Positions 1-8,936 of a DNA stretch of 64,000 nucleotides are shown here, one piece after another; the stretch's first letter is position 1; each line of letters opens with the position of its first letter. The notes below the pieces were generated by a model that saw only the letters and a list, made by a program, of their open reading frames with translations, did no database searches and had not been told where the DNA came from. Source of the stretch: Hydrogenophilales bacterium (GTDB lineage Bacteria; Pseudomonadota; Gammaproteobacteria; Burkholderiales; Thiobacillaceae); the NCBI GenBank assembly GCA_016195805.1, contig JACPYT010000018.1:139549-203548 (forward strand), written 5' to 3'. The translations under genes and the position numbers were made by a program.

Positions 1-138
1 GGTCTGTTTGGCCTGTGCAACGGCTTCCTCGCCGCTTTCGGCCATGCTGACCAGATAGCCGTTCTTGACCAGCAGCTCGGATAGGAAAAAGCGCTCGGTG
101 GGGGAATCATCCACAACCAGGATTCGGCTGATCGCCAT
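1..138 (-). CDS. pilH: Twitching-motility response regulator PilH (partial, C-terminus outside window)
   Basis: Only the first 46 residues lie in the window. They begin MAISRILVVDDSPTERFFLS, the first strand and acidic pocket (VVDDS) of a CheY-like receiver. The start follows a clear GGAG ribosome site (GGAGAATAAATT before ATG). It lies 24 bases downstream of pilG on the same strand, and the pilG-pilH order is the standard start of the Pil chemosensory operon that controls type IV pilus extension and retraction. Known for the family: PilH is a stand-alone phosphorylatable receiver acting in the cytoplasm, opposing PilG. The PilH name rests on order and N-terminal sequence, because the rest of the domain is off the edge. 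Confidence 0.8.
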   Translation of the reverse strand, partial: MAISRILVVDDSPTERFFLSELLVKNGYLVSMAESGEEAVAQAKQT

Positions 139-162
139 AATTTATTCTCCTTGGGTAAACAG

Positions 163-555
163 TTATGCGCCCGCGCACGCGTGTTCGCGCACCGCCGTCA
201 GCAGCGTGTCCTTGGTAAACGGCTTGGTCAGGTATTCGTCCGATCCCACCATGCGGCCACGCGCACGATCAAACAGCCCGTCCTTGGACGACAGCATGAT
301 GACCGGCGTGGTGCGATACTTGGCATTGCGCTTGATCAATGAACAGGTCTGGTAGCCGTCGAGCCGCGGCATCATGATGTCGACAAACACCACGTCCGGT
401 TCGTGGTCGGTGATCTTGGCCAGCGCGTCGAAGCCGTCCTGCGCCAGGATGACCTCGCAGCCCGCCTGGTTCAGAAAGATTTCCGCGCTGCGGCGTATGG
501 TGTTGCTGTCATCGATGACCATCACCTTGACGCCTTTCAATGCTTCGTTATCCAC
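163..555 (-). CDS. pilG: Twitching-motility response regulator PilG
   Basis: A single receiver domain. VMVIDDSNTIRRSAE holds the acidic pocket, FVDIMMPRLDGYQTC the phospho-accepting Asp, and VIMLSSKDG and LTKPF the conserved Ser/Thr and Lys regions. About 130 residues, matching PilG (about 135). The frame is open upstream to a GTG at 597, but the GTG at 555 is preferred: it has a GGAG site 6 bases upstream and gives a normal-length N-terminus (VDNEALKGVKVMVIDD). Known role: phosphorylated by the ChpA-type kinase and promotes pilus extension. Followed by pilH. Confidence 0.88.
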   Translation of the reverse strand: MDNEALKGVKVMVIDDSNTIRRSAEIFLNQAGCEVILAQDGFDALAKITDHEPDVVFVDIMMPRLDGYQTCSLIKRNAKYRTTPVIMLSSKDGLFDRARGRMVGSDEYLTKPFTKDTLLTAVREHACAGA

Positions 556-669
556 ACGTTTCTCCGGCAGGGTCGTCGGGTAAGCGGCACGTGCCACCCC
601 CCTGTGTGGTAAACATTACGGCACCGGTTCGGGCTTCTTTAGTGCCTGAACGCCACCGGGGACAGGCAG

Positions 670-710
670 CAAACAAAAAGGGCGTTGCTGCGCAACGCCC
701 TTTTTGTTTG
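670..710 (-). terminator. Bidirectional-looking intrinsic terminator
   Basis: A near-perfect palindrome, stem GGGCGTTGC / GCAACGCCC, flanked by CAAACAAAAA on the left and TTTTTGTTTG on the right. Read on the minus strand it lies just after the stop of the exported protein at 727-1632, with a run of T following the stem. No plus-strand gene enters it. Confidence 0.8.
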
Positions 711-726
711 CCATGGAACCGAATCT

Positions 727-1632
727 TTACTGCTGCCAGGACTCCCCGCTGGACTTTTTCTCCACCCCGGCCACCGCACTCATGGTTTCGAGGATGGCAC
801 TCGGCAGGGAGGATATCCGCATGAATTGCCCCATCCCCACATCCGGGAACGCCAGGGCGATGCGGAAGCGGCCATGCGGTGACTCCACCTCCTTGTCGAC
901 CACGTAAATCTCGTAGGGCAGGCCGGCGATACTGTTCTGCATGTCGATTTTCTTGATCCAGTCGCCGTCGCTGTTCTCGCCGTCGTTCATCGCAACGCCG
1001 AATACGGCCAGCTTGCGATCCGGCATCACGACCTCGTAGACCTTGGTCGTCTTGCCCGTGCCCTTGGCCAGATTCTCGCGCACGGTCTTCACCGCCTCGG
1101 CAAAGCTGCCGTATTCGGCCAGTTTGTTCTTGTACGAATCCAGGCGCTCCATGCCGATCATGTAGCGGTAGTTGCTCAGGCTGCCGGCGGATTCCTCACC
1201 GCCCAAACCCTTGCCAGCCCCCAGCGCATCCTGCAGGCGCGTTTGCAGGGCCTTGACCGCGTCCTCCTTCTTGGCAAAACCCTTGCGGAAATAGGCGCGA
1301 TACCAGTAGTCGGGGTTGGTGTACGCCACACTGCCGTCCGCCTTCACGCCCACGCGAATCGCCGCACCCAGGATGGCATTGCCGCCCACCGAGCCCACCT
1401 CGTCGAGCATGGCATCGTCCGTGGCAATGACCACCCCATAGCCCGCCAGGGTTTTGGGGAAATATTTGCCGATCACCTTGAAACCGCCGCTCTTGAGCTT
1501 GGATTCGACCGCCGTTGCCGCCGCCTGCACGTTGCCGCCCTTCACCGAATCCCCCTGGATATAAGGGGAAATCGCCCATACGCTTGCCGAGAAAACAAGC
1601 AGGACCCACGCTGTAATCCACCGAATAATCAT
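727..1632 (-). CDS. Exported protein of unknown function
   Basis: 301 residues. A clear Sec signal (MIIRWITAWVLLVFSASVWA) suggests periplasmic localisation. The mature part has a segment with GGFKVIGKYFP, VVIATDDAM and YTNPDYWYRAYF. This loosely recalls DUF302-type folds seen elsewhere in the window, but I do not recognise the family securely. No cysteines in the mature part suggest heme or metal centres. It is a single-gene unit: rubredoxin lies upstream across about 160 bases and a strong terminator lies downstream. Function not assigned. Confidence 0.6.
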   Translation of the reverse strand: MIIRWITAWVLLVFSASVWAISPYIQGDSVKGGNVQAAATAVESKLKSGGFKVIGKYFPKTLAGYGVVIATDDAMLDEVGSVGGNAILGAAIRVGVKADGSVAYTNPDYWYRAYFRKGFAKKEDAVKALQTRLQDALGAGKGLGGEESAGSLSNYRYMIGMERLDSYKNKLAEYGSFAEAVKTVRENLAKGTGKTTKVYEVVMPDRKLAVFGVAMNDGENSDGDWIKKIDMQNSIAGLPYEIYVVDKEVESPHGRFRIALAFPDVGMGQFMRISSLPSAILETMSAVAGVEKKSSGESWQQ

Positions 1633-1683
1633 TATCGTCTCCTGAATTAAATGTTATTTTTCAACGTCGTCTCATCATCCCAC

Positions 1684-1705
1684 CATGAGGCATGACTGCC
1701 TCATG
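1684..1705. other. Short perfect hairpin upstream of the exported protein
   Basis: CATGAGGCA / TGCCTCATG, nine perfect base pairs around a four-base loop, between the rubredoxin stop and the start of the exported protein. There is no T-run on either side, so it may be a weak terminator for rubredoxin or an operator. Role undetermined. Confidence 0.4.
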
Positions 1706-1793
1706 ATACGGACGCGCGTTTTCGCAACCCATCCACTTCCCCTGCAATAACGTCCCGGCCCGGCCTTTTCTTGAACGAAATCAACAAAATGCC

Positions 1794-1976
1794 CTAAAAC
1801 GCCACCATCTCGAAATCGTCCTTGCGCGCGCCGCAATCGGGACAGGTCCAGTTGATCGGGACATCTTCCCAGCGCGTGCCGGGTGGAATGCCATCGTCGG
1901 GCGCACCGGTTTCCTCGTGGTAGATGTAACCGCAGATCAGGCACATCCAGCTTTTGTATTCAGCGTTGTCAGGCAT
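1794..1976 (-). CDS. Rubredoxin
   Basis: 60 residues with both iron-binding knuckles: CLICGYIYHEETG near residue 12 and CPDCGARKDDFE near residue 45, giving Fe(Cys)4. This is the standard length of a one-domain rubredoxin and it has no signal peptide, so it is a cytoplasmic one-electron carrier. It is divergent from thiD with about 53 bases between them, a common betaproteobacterial arrangement. A second rubredoxin lies at 31659-31868; its N-terminus is longer and differs, so the two are not recent duplicates. Confidence 0.93.
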   Translation of the reverse strand: MPDNAEYKSWMCLICGYIYHEETGAPDDGIPPGTRWEDVPINWTCPDCGARKDDFEMVAF

Positions 1977-2029
1977 GGGGACGGGGGGAATCGGCTAAAA
2001 TTGGACGTTGATTTTAAAGCAGTGACGCC

Positions 2030-2872
2030 ATGCCGCCTATCTTCTCCCCCAAGCCTACGCCGCCGCTGGTGCTCAGCTTTGCTGCGTCCGACCCGACCGG
2101 CGGCGCGGGCATCCAGGCCGACCTGCTGACGCTGGCCAGTATGGGCTGCCACCCGCTGTCGGTGATCACCGCCATCACGGTGCAGGACACCGCCGGCGTC
2201 GACGAGATCCTGGTGATCGATTCCGAATGGGTGGCCGATCAGGCGCGCATGCTGCTGGAAGACGTGCCGGTGGCGGCGTTCAAGCTCGGCATGCTGGGCA
2301 GCCCCGAATCGATCGCGGTCATCGCCGAAATCCTCGCCGACTACCCGGACATTCCGGTCATCCTCGACCCGGTGCTGGCGTCGGGGCGCGGCGACGAACT
2401 CGCCACCGACGACATGATCGCCGCCATGCGCGACCTGCTGATCCCACAGACCAGCATCCTCACCCCCAACAGCCACGAGGCCCGGCGGCTGGCACTGTTC
2501 GAATCGGACGAGGACGACCTGGATCTCGCCGCCTGCGCCAGGCACCTGACCGACCTCGGCTGCGAATACGTGCTCATCACCGGCACCCACGAGGCCACGC
2601 CGCGCGTATTGAACAGCCTGTACGACGCCAACGGCCACGTGCAGACCGACGCCTGGGACCGCCTGCCCGGCAGCTATCACGGGTCCGGCTGCACGCTCGC
2701 CTCGGCCATCGCCGCCACCCTGGCCTACGGCCAGGACGTGCCGCAGGCAGTGCGCGACGCGCAGAACTTCACCTACGAAACCTTGAAGGCCGCGTTCCGT
2801 CCCGGCATGGGCCAATACATCCCCGAGCGCTTCTTCTGGGCGCAGGACGGGCAGGCGGAAGGCAATGCCTGA
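2030..2872 (+). CDS. thiD: Hydroxymethylpyrimidine / phosphomethylpyrimidine kinase
   Basis: 280 residues, ribokinase-like fold. It phosphorylates HMP to HMP-P and HMP-P to HMP-PP in thiamine synthesis. The N-terminal SFAASDPTGGAGIQADL is the substrate and phosphate-binding signature; ILDPVLASGRGDEL and the C-terminal SYHGSGCTLASAIAA anion-hole motif complete the active site. The stop is 9 bases before thiE, so the two kinase/condensation steps are co-transcribed, together with hemL. Confidence 0.95.
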   Translation: MPPIFSPKPTPPLVLSFAASDPTGGAGIQADLLTLASMGCHPLSVITAITVQDTAGVDEILVIDSEWVADQARMLLEDVPVAAFKLGMLGSPESIAVIAEILADYPDIPVILDPVLASGRGDELATDDMIAAMRDLLIPQTSILTPNSHEARRLALFESDEDDLDLAACARHLTDLGCEYVLITGTHEATPRVLNSLYDANGHVQTDAWDRLPGSYHGSGCTLASAIAATLAYGQDVPQAVRDAQNFTYETLKAAFRPGMGQYIPERFFWAQDGQAEGNA

Positions 2873-2880
2873 TCGTCGCC

Positions 2881-3516
2881 ATGCTTGAATTTCCGGGCGG
2901 CGTGTACGCCATCACCCCCGAAATCGCGGACACCGAACGTCTGCTGGCGCAGGTCGAGGCGGCGCTGGCGGGCGGCGTGGCCGCGGTGCAGTACCGCGAC
3001 AAGTCGGGTGACGTGGCGCGCCGCCACGAACAGGCGAGCGAACTTGTGGCGCTGTGCCGGAAGTTCGGCGCGCCGCTGATCGTCAACGACGACCTGCGGC
3101 TGGCCGATCTTGCCGATGCTGACGGCGTGCACCTGGGGCGTGACGACGGCAGCCTGCGCGAGGCGCGCATCATCCTTGGCAAAAACAAGTTCATCGGCGC
3201 CTCGTGCTACCAGAGCCTCGAGCTCGCGCAGGCGGCTCAGGCCGCAGGCGCGGATTACGTTGCTTTCGGCAGCTTCTTTCCGTCGCCCACCAAGCCGGCC
3301 GCGCCGCGCGCCAGCCTCGATCTGCTGCGCGAGGCCGCACCGCACATCCACGTGCCGCTGGTCGCCATCGGCGGCATCACGCTCGCCAATGCGCCACAAC
3401 TGCTCGACGCTGGCGCCGACTGCCTCGCCGTGCTGTCGGCGCTGTTCGACGCCCCCGACATCCGTGCCGCCGCGCACGACTTGAATCAACTCTTTGAAGT
3501 GGAATCGGAACAATGA
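2881..3516 (+). CDS. thiE: Thiamine-phosphate synthase
   Basis: 211 residues, TIM-barrel enzyme joining HMP-PP and thiazole phosphate to thiamine phosphate. Motifs: VQYRDKSGD near the N-terminus, [22 protein letters not shown] (Mg/pyrophosphate site), GASCYQS, and the phosphate loop [10 protein letters not shown]. The ATG at 2881 fits the family N-terminus (GGVYAITPE). The last four bases overlap the hemL start (ATGA), indicating translational coupling. Confidence 0.94.
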   Translation: MLEFPGGVYAITPEIADTERLLAQVEAALAGGVAAVQYRDKSGDVARRHEQASELVALCRKFGAPLIVNDDLRLADLADADGVHLGRDDGSLREARIILGKNKFIGASCYQSLELAQAAQAAGADYVAFGSFFPSPTKPAAPRASLDLLREAAPHIHVPLVAIGGITLANAPQLLDAGADCLAVLSALFDAPDIRAAAHDLNQLFEVESEQ

Positions 3517-4790
3517 CCCGTAACCAGGAACTCTTCGAACAATCGCAGAAAGTCATCCCCGGCGGCGTGAATTCGCCGGTGCGCGCCTTCCGCAGCGTCG
3601 GCGGCACCCCGGTGTTCTTCAGCCGCGCGAAAGGCTCGCGCGTGTGGGACGCCGACGGCCGCGAATACATCGACTACGTCGGCTCGTGGGGCCCGGCCAT
3701 CCTCGGCCACGCTCATCCCGGCACGGTGAAGGCGGTGCAGGACGCCGCCGCCAACGGCCTGTCGTTCGGTGCGCCCAGCGAAGCCGAGCTCACCATCGCA
3801 AAACGCATCATCGAGCTCGTGCCAAGCATCGAGAAGGTGCGCCTGGTTTCGTCCGGAACCGAGGCGACGATGAGCGCGATCCGCCTAGCCAGAGGATTTA
3901 CGGGGCGCAGCAAGTTCATCAAGTTCGAGGGCTGCTACCACGGCCACGCCGACTTCCTGCTGGTCAAGGCCGGCTCCGGCGCGCTCACCTTCGGCAATCC
4001 CACCTCGGCCGGGGTGCCGCCCGAAGTCGCGGCGCAGACCCTCGTGCTCGACTACAACGACGTCGCCGGGCTCGAGCGCACTTTCGCGGAGATCGGCAGC
4101 GAGATCGCCTGCATCATCGTCGAGCCCTTCGCCGGCAACATGAACCTGGTCAAACCGACCGCAGAATTCATGGCGGCGATGCGCCGGCTCTGCGACCGGC
4201 ATGGCGCGCTACTCATCTTCGACGAGGTGATGACCGGCTTCCGCGTCGACCTCGGCTGCGCGCAGAAACTGCTCGGCATCAAGCCCGACCTGACCACACT
4301 CGGCAAGGTGATCGGCGGCGGCATGCCGGTCGGCGCCTTCGGCGGCCGCGCCGACGTGATGGATGCGCTGGCGCCCGTCGGGCCGGTGTATCAGGCCGGC
4401 ACGCTGTCGGGCAACCCGGTCGCGGTGGCAGCCGGCCTGGCGACGCTCGCCGCGATTTCCGAACCCGGTTTCTACGCGTCGCTCACTGCCCGCACCGAAA
4501 AACTGGTGAAGGGCCTGACCGCCGCCGCGCAGGCAGCGAACGTCACCTTCTGCGCCGACTCGGTCGGCGGCATGTTCGGGCTCTACTTCGCCGCCCGGCC
4601 GCCGGCGAGCTTTGCCGAGGTCATGCAGTGCGACAAGGAGAAATTCAACCGCTTCTTCCACGCTATGCTCGACCACGGCATCTACCTCGCGCCCTCGGCA
4701 TTCGAAGCCGGCTTCGTTTCGGCCGCGCACACTGACGCCGACATCGACGCCACCATCGCCGCCGCGCGCGAGGTTTTCAAGACTTTATGA
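3513..4790 (+). CDS. hemL: Glutamate-1-semialdehyde 2,1-aminomutase
   Basis: 425 residues, PLP-dependent class III aminotransferase fold. It converts glutamate-1-semialdehyde to 5-aminolevulinate, the first committed tetrapyrrole precursor in the C5 pathway. Motifs: [11 protein letters not shown] at the N-terminus, [33 protein letters not shown], and [18 protein letters not shown] with the PLP lysine. Overlaps thiE upstream and the DsrS-like gene downstream by ATGA junctions. It provides precursor for hemCD at 13815-15517. Confidence 0.96.
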   Translation: MTRNQELFEQSQKVIPGGVNSPVRAFRSVGGTPVFFSRAKGSRVWDADGREYIDYVGSWGPAILGHAHPGTVKAVQDAAANGLSFGAPSEAELTIAKRIIELVPSIEKVRLVSSGTEATMSAIRLARGFTGRSKFIKFEGCYHGHADFLLVKAGSGALTFGNPTSAGVPPEVAAQTLVLDYNDVAGLERTFAEIGSEIACIIVEPFAGNMNLVKPTAEFMAAMRRLCDRHGALLIFDEVMTGFRVDLGCAQKLLGIKPDLTTLGKVIGGGMPVGAFGGRADVMDALAPVGPVYQAGTLSGNPVAVAAGLATLAAISEPGFYASLTARTEKLVKGLTAAAQAANVTFCADSVGGMFGLYFAARPPASFAEVMQCDKEKFNRFFHAMLDHGIYLAPSAFEAGFVSAAHTDADIDATIAAAREVFKTL

Positions 4791-5854
4791 ACGACGAGCT
4801 GTCCCCCGAAGACGAACTGCGCCTCAACGTTCTCTTCAACACCGAGCTCAAGGCCGTCCGCATCGACGAATCGAACATGACGCTGTGGGCGCTGACGCCG
4901 CAGGGCGAGGCGAGCGTGCCGCTGAAACCCAACGAGCGCGCCGACCGCTACCTGAAACGGGTGCGCGAGCTGCTGTCCGGCCACGCGCTGGGCTCGCCCG
5001 GCGGCTATCCGGTGCATCTGACGCGCTGGACCCGGCAGTCGCAGGCGGGGCTGTCAACTCAGCACCTGGCGCAGTTGCTGCTGATCGCCGAGGAAGAGGC
5101 GGTGGTCGCGGTGGTGCACTCGCCCGCGCTCACCGACGAACTCGCCCGCTACGCCTGGTGGTGCATGCCGACCATCGAGAATGCACGGCTGATGCTGATG
5201 CGCGACGTGGTGTGCCAGGGCAGCATGGGGCGCACGCTGGCCGAATTCCTGGTCGAACATCTTGCCTTCCTGCACGAAGACGATGTCGGCATTCTCGATA
5301 CCGTCGCGGTGATGCTTTACTCGGGCGTGCTCAGCGACGCCGAGCGTTTGGCGATATGGAAACGCGGCAGCAGCCGCAATTCGTATTACGTGGCCTTTCT
5401 CGAACTGCAGCCGGAGAACCTGCCGAGCCCGCGCGCCGCGCGCGCCGACCTCGCCGGCGTGCCGCCGCTCGCCGGCAATCCCTACGGCACGATGCTCGAC
5501 AAGGCCTTGTCGGGACAGGGGCAGACCTTCCTCGCCACCACCGCGACCATCCTCGACCGTCCGGAAATCCAGGAAGTGGTGAATCACACGCTGAACGCAC
5601 TGGCCAACTGGTGCGCGCCGCTGCGCCAGGCAGACGCAGCCGCACGCGCCAGCGCGCGTGCGGCGCTGCTCGCCGCCGCGCCGCAACGGGAATCGGACTG
5701 TGCCGCACTCGACGTCCTGGCTGCGGTGGACGCCGATACGGTACGGCCGATCTTTCTCAAGACCACCGCCATCGGCTCGCTGATGCGGCGCAAGATCCAG
5801 CCTGTCGTCACGCCCCTGCTCGACGCCATCGCAGTGCTGCGCCGCCAGCCATGA
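4787..5854 (+). CDS. Probable DsrS-like sulfur-oxidation accessory protein
   Basis: 355 residues, soluble, no signal peptide or membrane segment. The N-terminal [50 protein letters not shown] and [14 protein letters not shown] resemble, from memory, the cytoplasmic DsrS protein at the end of the dsr operon in sulfur-oxidising bacteria such as Allochromatium. Start and stop are coupled to hemL through ATGA, so it belongs to the thiD-thiE-hemL unit here. The biochemical role of DsrS is not established. If the match is wrong it is simply a conserved hypothetical linked to hemL. A profile search would decide. Confidence 0.5.
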   Translation: MNDELSPEDELRLNVLFNTELKAVRIDESNMTLWALTPQGEASVPLKPNERADRYLKRVRELLSGHALGSPGGYPVHLTRWTRQSQAGLSTQHLAQLLLIAEEEAVVAVVHSPALTDELARYAWWCMPTIENARLMLMRDVVCQGSMGRTLAEFLVEHLAFLHEDDVGILDTVAVMLYSGVLSDAERLAIWKRGSSRNSYYVAFLELQPENLPSPRAARADLAGVPPLAGNPYGTMLDKALSGQGQTFLATTATILDRPEIQEVVNHTLNALANWCAPLRQADAAARASARAALLAAAPQRESDCAALDVLAAVDADTVRPIFLKTTAIGSLMRRKIQPVVTPLLDAIAVLRRQP

Positions 5855-5857
5855 AAC

Positions 5858-5895
5858 GGCGAACCCCTGCGCGCTTTCGCACGCAGGGGTTCGCC
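5858..5895. terminator. Long hairpin between convergent genes
   Basis: GGCGAACCCCTGCG / CGCAGGGGTTCGCC, 14 perfect base pairs with a loop of about 10 bases, in the 54-base gap between the ends of the DsrS-like gene (plus) and dsbD (minus). There is no T-run, so it is either a weak terminator or an RNA 3'-end protecting structure serving both directions. Confidence 0.6.
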
Positions 5896-5908
5896 AGCCC
5901 GCGCTGAA

Positions 5909-8209
5909 TTACTTGCCCAGCGCGGCGTCGATGCTGGCGAGGAACTTGTCGGCCTTCTCGAAACCGATCACCTTGTAGTCCGACTGCTCGCCCGTGCCAT
6001 TCCAGAAAATGAGGCCGGGCGGGCCGAACAGGCTGAAGCGCTGCAGTAGCGCCTTGTCGGCGTCGGTGTTGGCGGTGACGTCGACCTGCAACAGGGCCAT
6101 CTTGTGCAGGCGCGCCTGGACCTTGGGTTCCTTGAAGGTGAAACGCTCCATTTCCTTGCACGACACGCACCAGTCGGCATAGAAGTCGAGCATGACCGCG
6201 CGGCCATCGACCTTGGCCGCAGCCAGCCGTGCATCGAGTTCGGCCACGCTCTTCACTTTCTCGAATGCCAGGCCTTCCGGCTCGGCCGCCATCGCGCCGC
6301 CGCCGGTGCCGGCCACCCCACCCTTGAACACATCGAGCGGCTGCAGCAGGTCGCGGCTGCCGGCCAGCATGCCGAGAATGAGCGACAGCCCGCCGATCAG
6401 CAGCACCACGCCAAGGCCCTTCCACAACCGCGTCCAGCCCGACGCCTTGTCCGGCAACGGATCGAGCGCATGCAGGTAGATTGCGGACGCGATCAGCAGC
6501 ACGGCCCACAGCAGCATGTTGATCCAGACGGGAATGATGGGCGAGACGAGATAAATGGCGATCGCCAGCATCATGACGCCGAAGAAATACTTCACCGCGT
6601 TCATCCAGCCGCCGGCACGCGGCAGCAGGGCACCCGCCGACAGCCCCACCAGCAGCAAGGGCACCCCCATGCCCAGCGCCAGCACGAACAGTGCGACGCC
6701 GCCCAGCGTGGTGTTGCCGGTCTGCGCGATGAAGGCCAGCGCGGCGGCGAGCGGCGGCGCCACGCAGGGGCCGACGATCACCGCCGACAGCGCGCCCATG
6801 ATGAAGACGCCGACGAAATTGCCGCCTTTCATCTTGTTGGACGCATCGGAGAATTTGCTCTGGATGAAGCTCGGCAGCTGGAGCTCGAAGAAGCCGAACA
6901 TCGACATCGCCAGCAGCACGAAAATGCCTGCGCCGATGCCGAGCGCCCACGGATTCTGCAGCGCGTTCGACAGCAGCGTGCCGGACAGGGCCGCCGCCAC
7001 GCCGGCCAGCGCGTAGGTGATGGCCATGCCCAGTACATAGGCGAGCGAAAGCAGGAAACCGCTGGCCTTGGTGAGCTGTTTGTTCTGCCCGGCGATGATG
7101 CCCGACAGGATCGGGATCATCGGGAACACGCACGGCGTCAGCGCCAGCAGCAGGCCGAAGCCGAAAAACGTGGCGACGACCGCCCAGAAGCTGCCGCCCT
7201 TCAGTACGCGTTCGATCTTCGAGGTATCGGATTCGCCCACAGCAGGTTCGGCCGGCGCTGCCGCCGCGCTGCTTGCGACCGCCGGCATGGCAGCGCCGCT
7301 TGCCGCCAGGGAAAAGTCATGCTTGATCGGCGGATAGCAGACGCCAACCGCCTCGTTGCAGCCCTGCCAGGTGGCTGCCAGCACCAGCTTCTCGCTGCCG
7401 GCCAGCGCGCGCGACAGCGTGAGGCGGGCGGAAAAACTCCGGTGATACACCTCGGTGCGGCCGAAGCTCGGGTCGTCCTTGACGTCGCCCGCCGGGGTAT
7501 CGACGCGCGTCACTTTCACATCGGCCGGCGATTTGACGACGAAGGCGAGCTTGTCGCGATACAGGTAGGTATTGGCAGTCGGCGTGTAATCCAGTTTGAC
7601 CGTCTGCGCATCCGGCATGGCTGCGGAAACCTGGAAGGCCTCGTCCGGCGGCAGGAGTTTCGGCATGCCCGAATCGCCCGCCAGGCTGCGCAGACGGTCG
7701 AGCGCGGAAGGCGCTGCAGACGAGGCCGACGCAGAGGGCACCGGCGCCGGGGCGAGCGCTGCGGGGGCAGCCACCGCGGCAGGCAGCTTGATCGTGACGC
7801 TTTCACTTTGCGGGGTATAGCACAAGCCGGCGTCCGCGCAGCCCTGCGACACCGTTTTGAGGGTGACCGAGGTGGCGCCTGCCGTGCGCTGGATCGGCAG
7901 CGCGATGCGCACGTCCTTGCGATAGGTCTCGACCGTGCCGAAGTTCTCGTCCTGCTTCACCTTGCCGGGCGGCTTCTGCGGCGTGCCCAGCGTCGCGCCG
8001 TCGACTTCGAACTTGAACTTGTCGCGATACATGTAATAGCCATCGGCGATCTGCCAGTGCGCTTCCAGCGTATTGGCGTCCAGCGCGCGCGCCGAAAACT
8101 TGAACGCGACTTCGGGGTCGAGAAATTCTTCGGCATGGGCCACTGGAAAATGCGCAAACGCACCCCCAACTGCAAACAGTGCGCTCAGCAAACGGATCCA
8201 CTTAGTCAT
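5909..8209 (-). CDS. dsbD: Thiol:disulfide interchange protein DsbD with two N-terminal domains
   Basis: 766 residues from the ATG at 8209; an upstream in-frame start would run deep into cutA. It carries electrons from cytoplasmic thioredoxin across the inner membrane to periplasmic DsbC/CcmG partners. Order: signal peptide (MTKWIRLLSALFAVGGAFAH); a periplasmic domain about 27-150 with QGCADAGLCY; a second, related domain about 190-315 with QGCNEAVGVCY; an eight-helix CcdA-type membrane domain with TPCVFPMIP and VGPCVAPP; and a C-terminal thioredoxin domain with FYADWCVSCKEME. Canonical DsbD has one N-terminal domain; here there are two. It overlaps cutA by 8 bases, an order common in proteobacteria. 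Confidence 0.93.
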   Translation of the reverse strand: MTKWIRLLSALFAVGGAFAHFPVAHAEEFLDPEVAFKFSARALDANTLEAHWQIADGYYMYRDKFKFEVDGATLGTPQKPPGKVKQDENFGTVETYRKDVRIALPIQRTAGATSVTLKTVSQGCADAGLCYTPQSESVTIKLPAAVAAPAALAPAPVPSASASSAAPSALDRLRSLAGDSGMPKLLPPDEAFQVSAAMPDAQTVKLDYTPTANTYLYRDKLAFVVKSPADVKVTRVDTPAGDVKDDPSFGRTEVYHRSFSARLTLSRALAGSEKLVLAATWQGCNEAVGVCYPPIKHDFSLAASGAAMPAVASSAAAAPAEPAVGESDTSKIERVLKGGSFWAVVATFFGFGLLLALTPCVFPMIPILSGIIAGQNKQLTKASGFLLSLAYVLGMAITYALAGVAAALSGTLLSNALQNPWALGIGAGIFVLLAMSMFGFFELQLPSFIQSKFSDASNKMKGGNFVGVFIMGALSAVIVGPCVAPPLAAALAFIAQTGNTTLGGVALFVLALGMGVPLLLVGLSAGALLPRAGGWMNAVKYFFGVMMLAIAIYLVSPIIPVWINMLLWAVLLIASAIYLHALDPLPDKASGWTRLWKGLGVVLLIGGLSLILGMLAGSRDLLQPLDVFKGGVAGTGGGAMAAEPEGLAFEKVKSVAELDARLAAAKVDGRAVMLDFYADWCVSCKEMERFTFKEPKVQARLHKMALLQVDVTANTDADKALLQRFSLFGPPGLIFWNGTGEQSDYKVIGFEKADKFLASIDAALGK

Positions 8210-8525
8210 GCTTTTCAGTCTCCTTGGCCACCCAGTCGAGATAAGCGGGCAGGCCGTATGTGATCGGTACGGCAATAAGTTCAGGTACGTCGTAAGGGTG
8301 ATGTGCGCGGACGATCGCTTCGACCTGCGGGTAGTTTGCCACGGTGGTTTTGATCAGCAGCGGGATTTCGTCCGCCGATTCCACCGCGCCCCGCCAACGG
8401 TAGATGGAGCGGCATGCCGCCAAAACGTTCACGCACGCCGCCGCACGGCTGTCGATCAGCGCATGCGCCAGTTTCTCGGCGCCCGCAACATCGGGTACAT
8501 TCGTCAAGACTAACAAAGGTTCCAT
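8202..8525 (-). CDS. cutA: Divalent-cation tolerance protein CutA
   Basis: 107 residues, full length for the trimeric CutA1 family. Motifs: LVLTNVPD at the N-terminus, ACVNVL, YRWRGAVESADEIPLLIKTT and HPYDVPELIAVPI. Cytoplasmic, linked to copper tolerance in E. coli, with an incompletely known biochemical role. Directly upstream of and overlapping dsbD, probably one transcript. Divergent from fxsA, whose ATG is 3 bases beyond the cutA start, so the promoters must lie inside the opposing genes or be shared. Confidence 0.93.
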   Translation of the reverse strand: MEPLLVLTNVPDVAGAEKLAHALIDSRAAACVNVLAACRSIYRWRGAVESADEIPLLIKTTVANYPQVEAIVRAHHPYDVPELIAVPITYGLPAYLDWVAKETEKHD

Positions 8526-8528
8526 GTC

Positions 8529-8936
8529 ATGCGCTTTGGTTGGATTGTGCTACTGCTGCTGTCGTTTCCGGTTCTGGAAGCCATCGGCATCTTCTGGGTG
8601 GCCCACGCCATCGGCAGCTGGGTCGTGCTGTGGCTGCTGCTCTCGGCCTTTGCCGGCATCCTGCTGATCCGCGTCGAGCGTGTCGCCTGGCGCGCGCGCC
8701 TGCTGTTTTCGCTGCAGTCGGGCGCGAACCCGCTCGCCTCGCTGTTTGCCAGCAGCCGCATTCTCCTCGCGGGCGGCCTGCTTGTCTTCCCCGGTTTCAT
8801 CAGCGATGTCATCGCGCTGGTGCTGTTGCTGATTCCCGGCACCTGGGCCGGGCGCAAGTCGGACCCGCTGCGCCCGGCAAACGACGATGTACTGGAAGGC
8901 GAGTTCAAACGCGAGCCGGACGACCTGCTGCGTTAG
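8529..8936 (+). CDS. fxsA: FxsA family membrane protein
   Basis: 135 residues. The first about 100 residues are hydrophobic with several membrane helices (FGWIVLLLLSFPVLEAIGIF, VVLWLLLSAFAGILLIR, ILLAGGLLVFPGFISDVIAL). The FPGFISD and IPGTW signatures are typical of FxsA, the suppressor of F exclusion of phage T7. Cytoplasmic tail charged. Its stop overlaps the convergent epimerase stop. Confidence 0.9.
   Translation: MRFGWIVLLLLSFPVLEAIGIFWVAHAIGSWVVLWLLLSAFAGILLIRVERVAWRARLLFSLQSGANPLASLFASSRILLAGGLLVFPGFISDVIALVLLLIPGTWAGRKSDPLRPANDDVLEGEFKREPDDLLR

Noticed and set aside
6104..8263. Very long plus-strand open frame (about 719 codons) opposite dsbD
   Set aside because: Shadow of the high-G+C dsbD gene: His/Arg/Gln-rich, no family motifs, and the minus-strand frame has complete DsbD domains.
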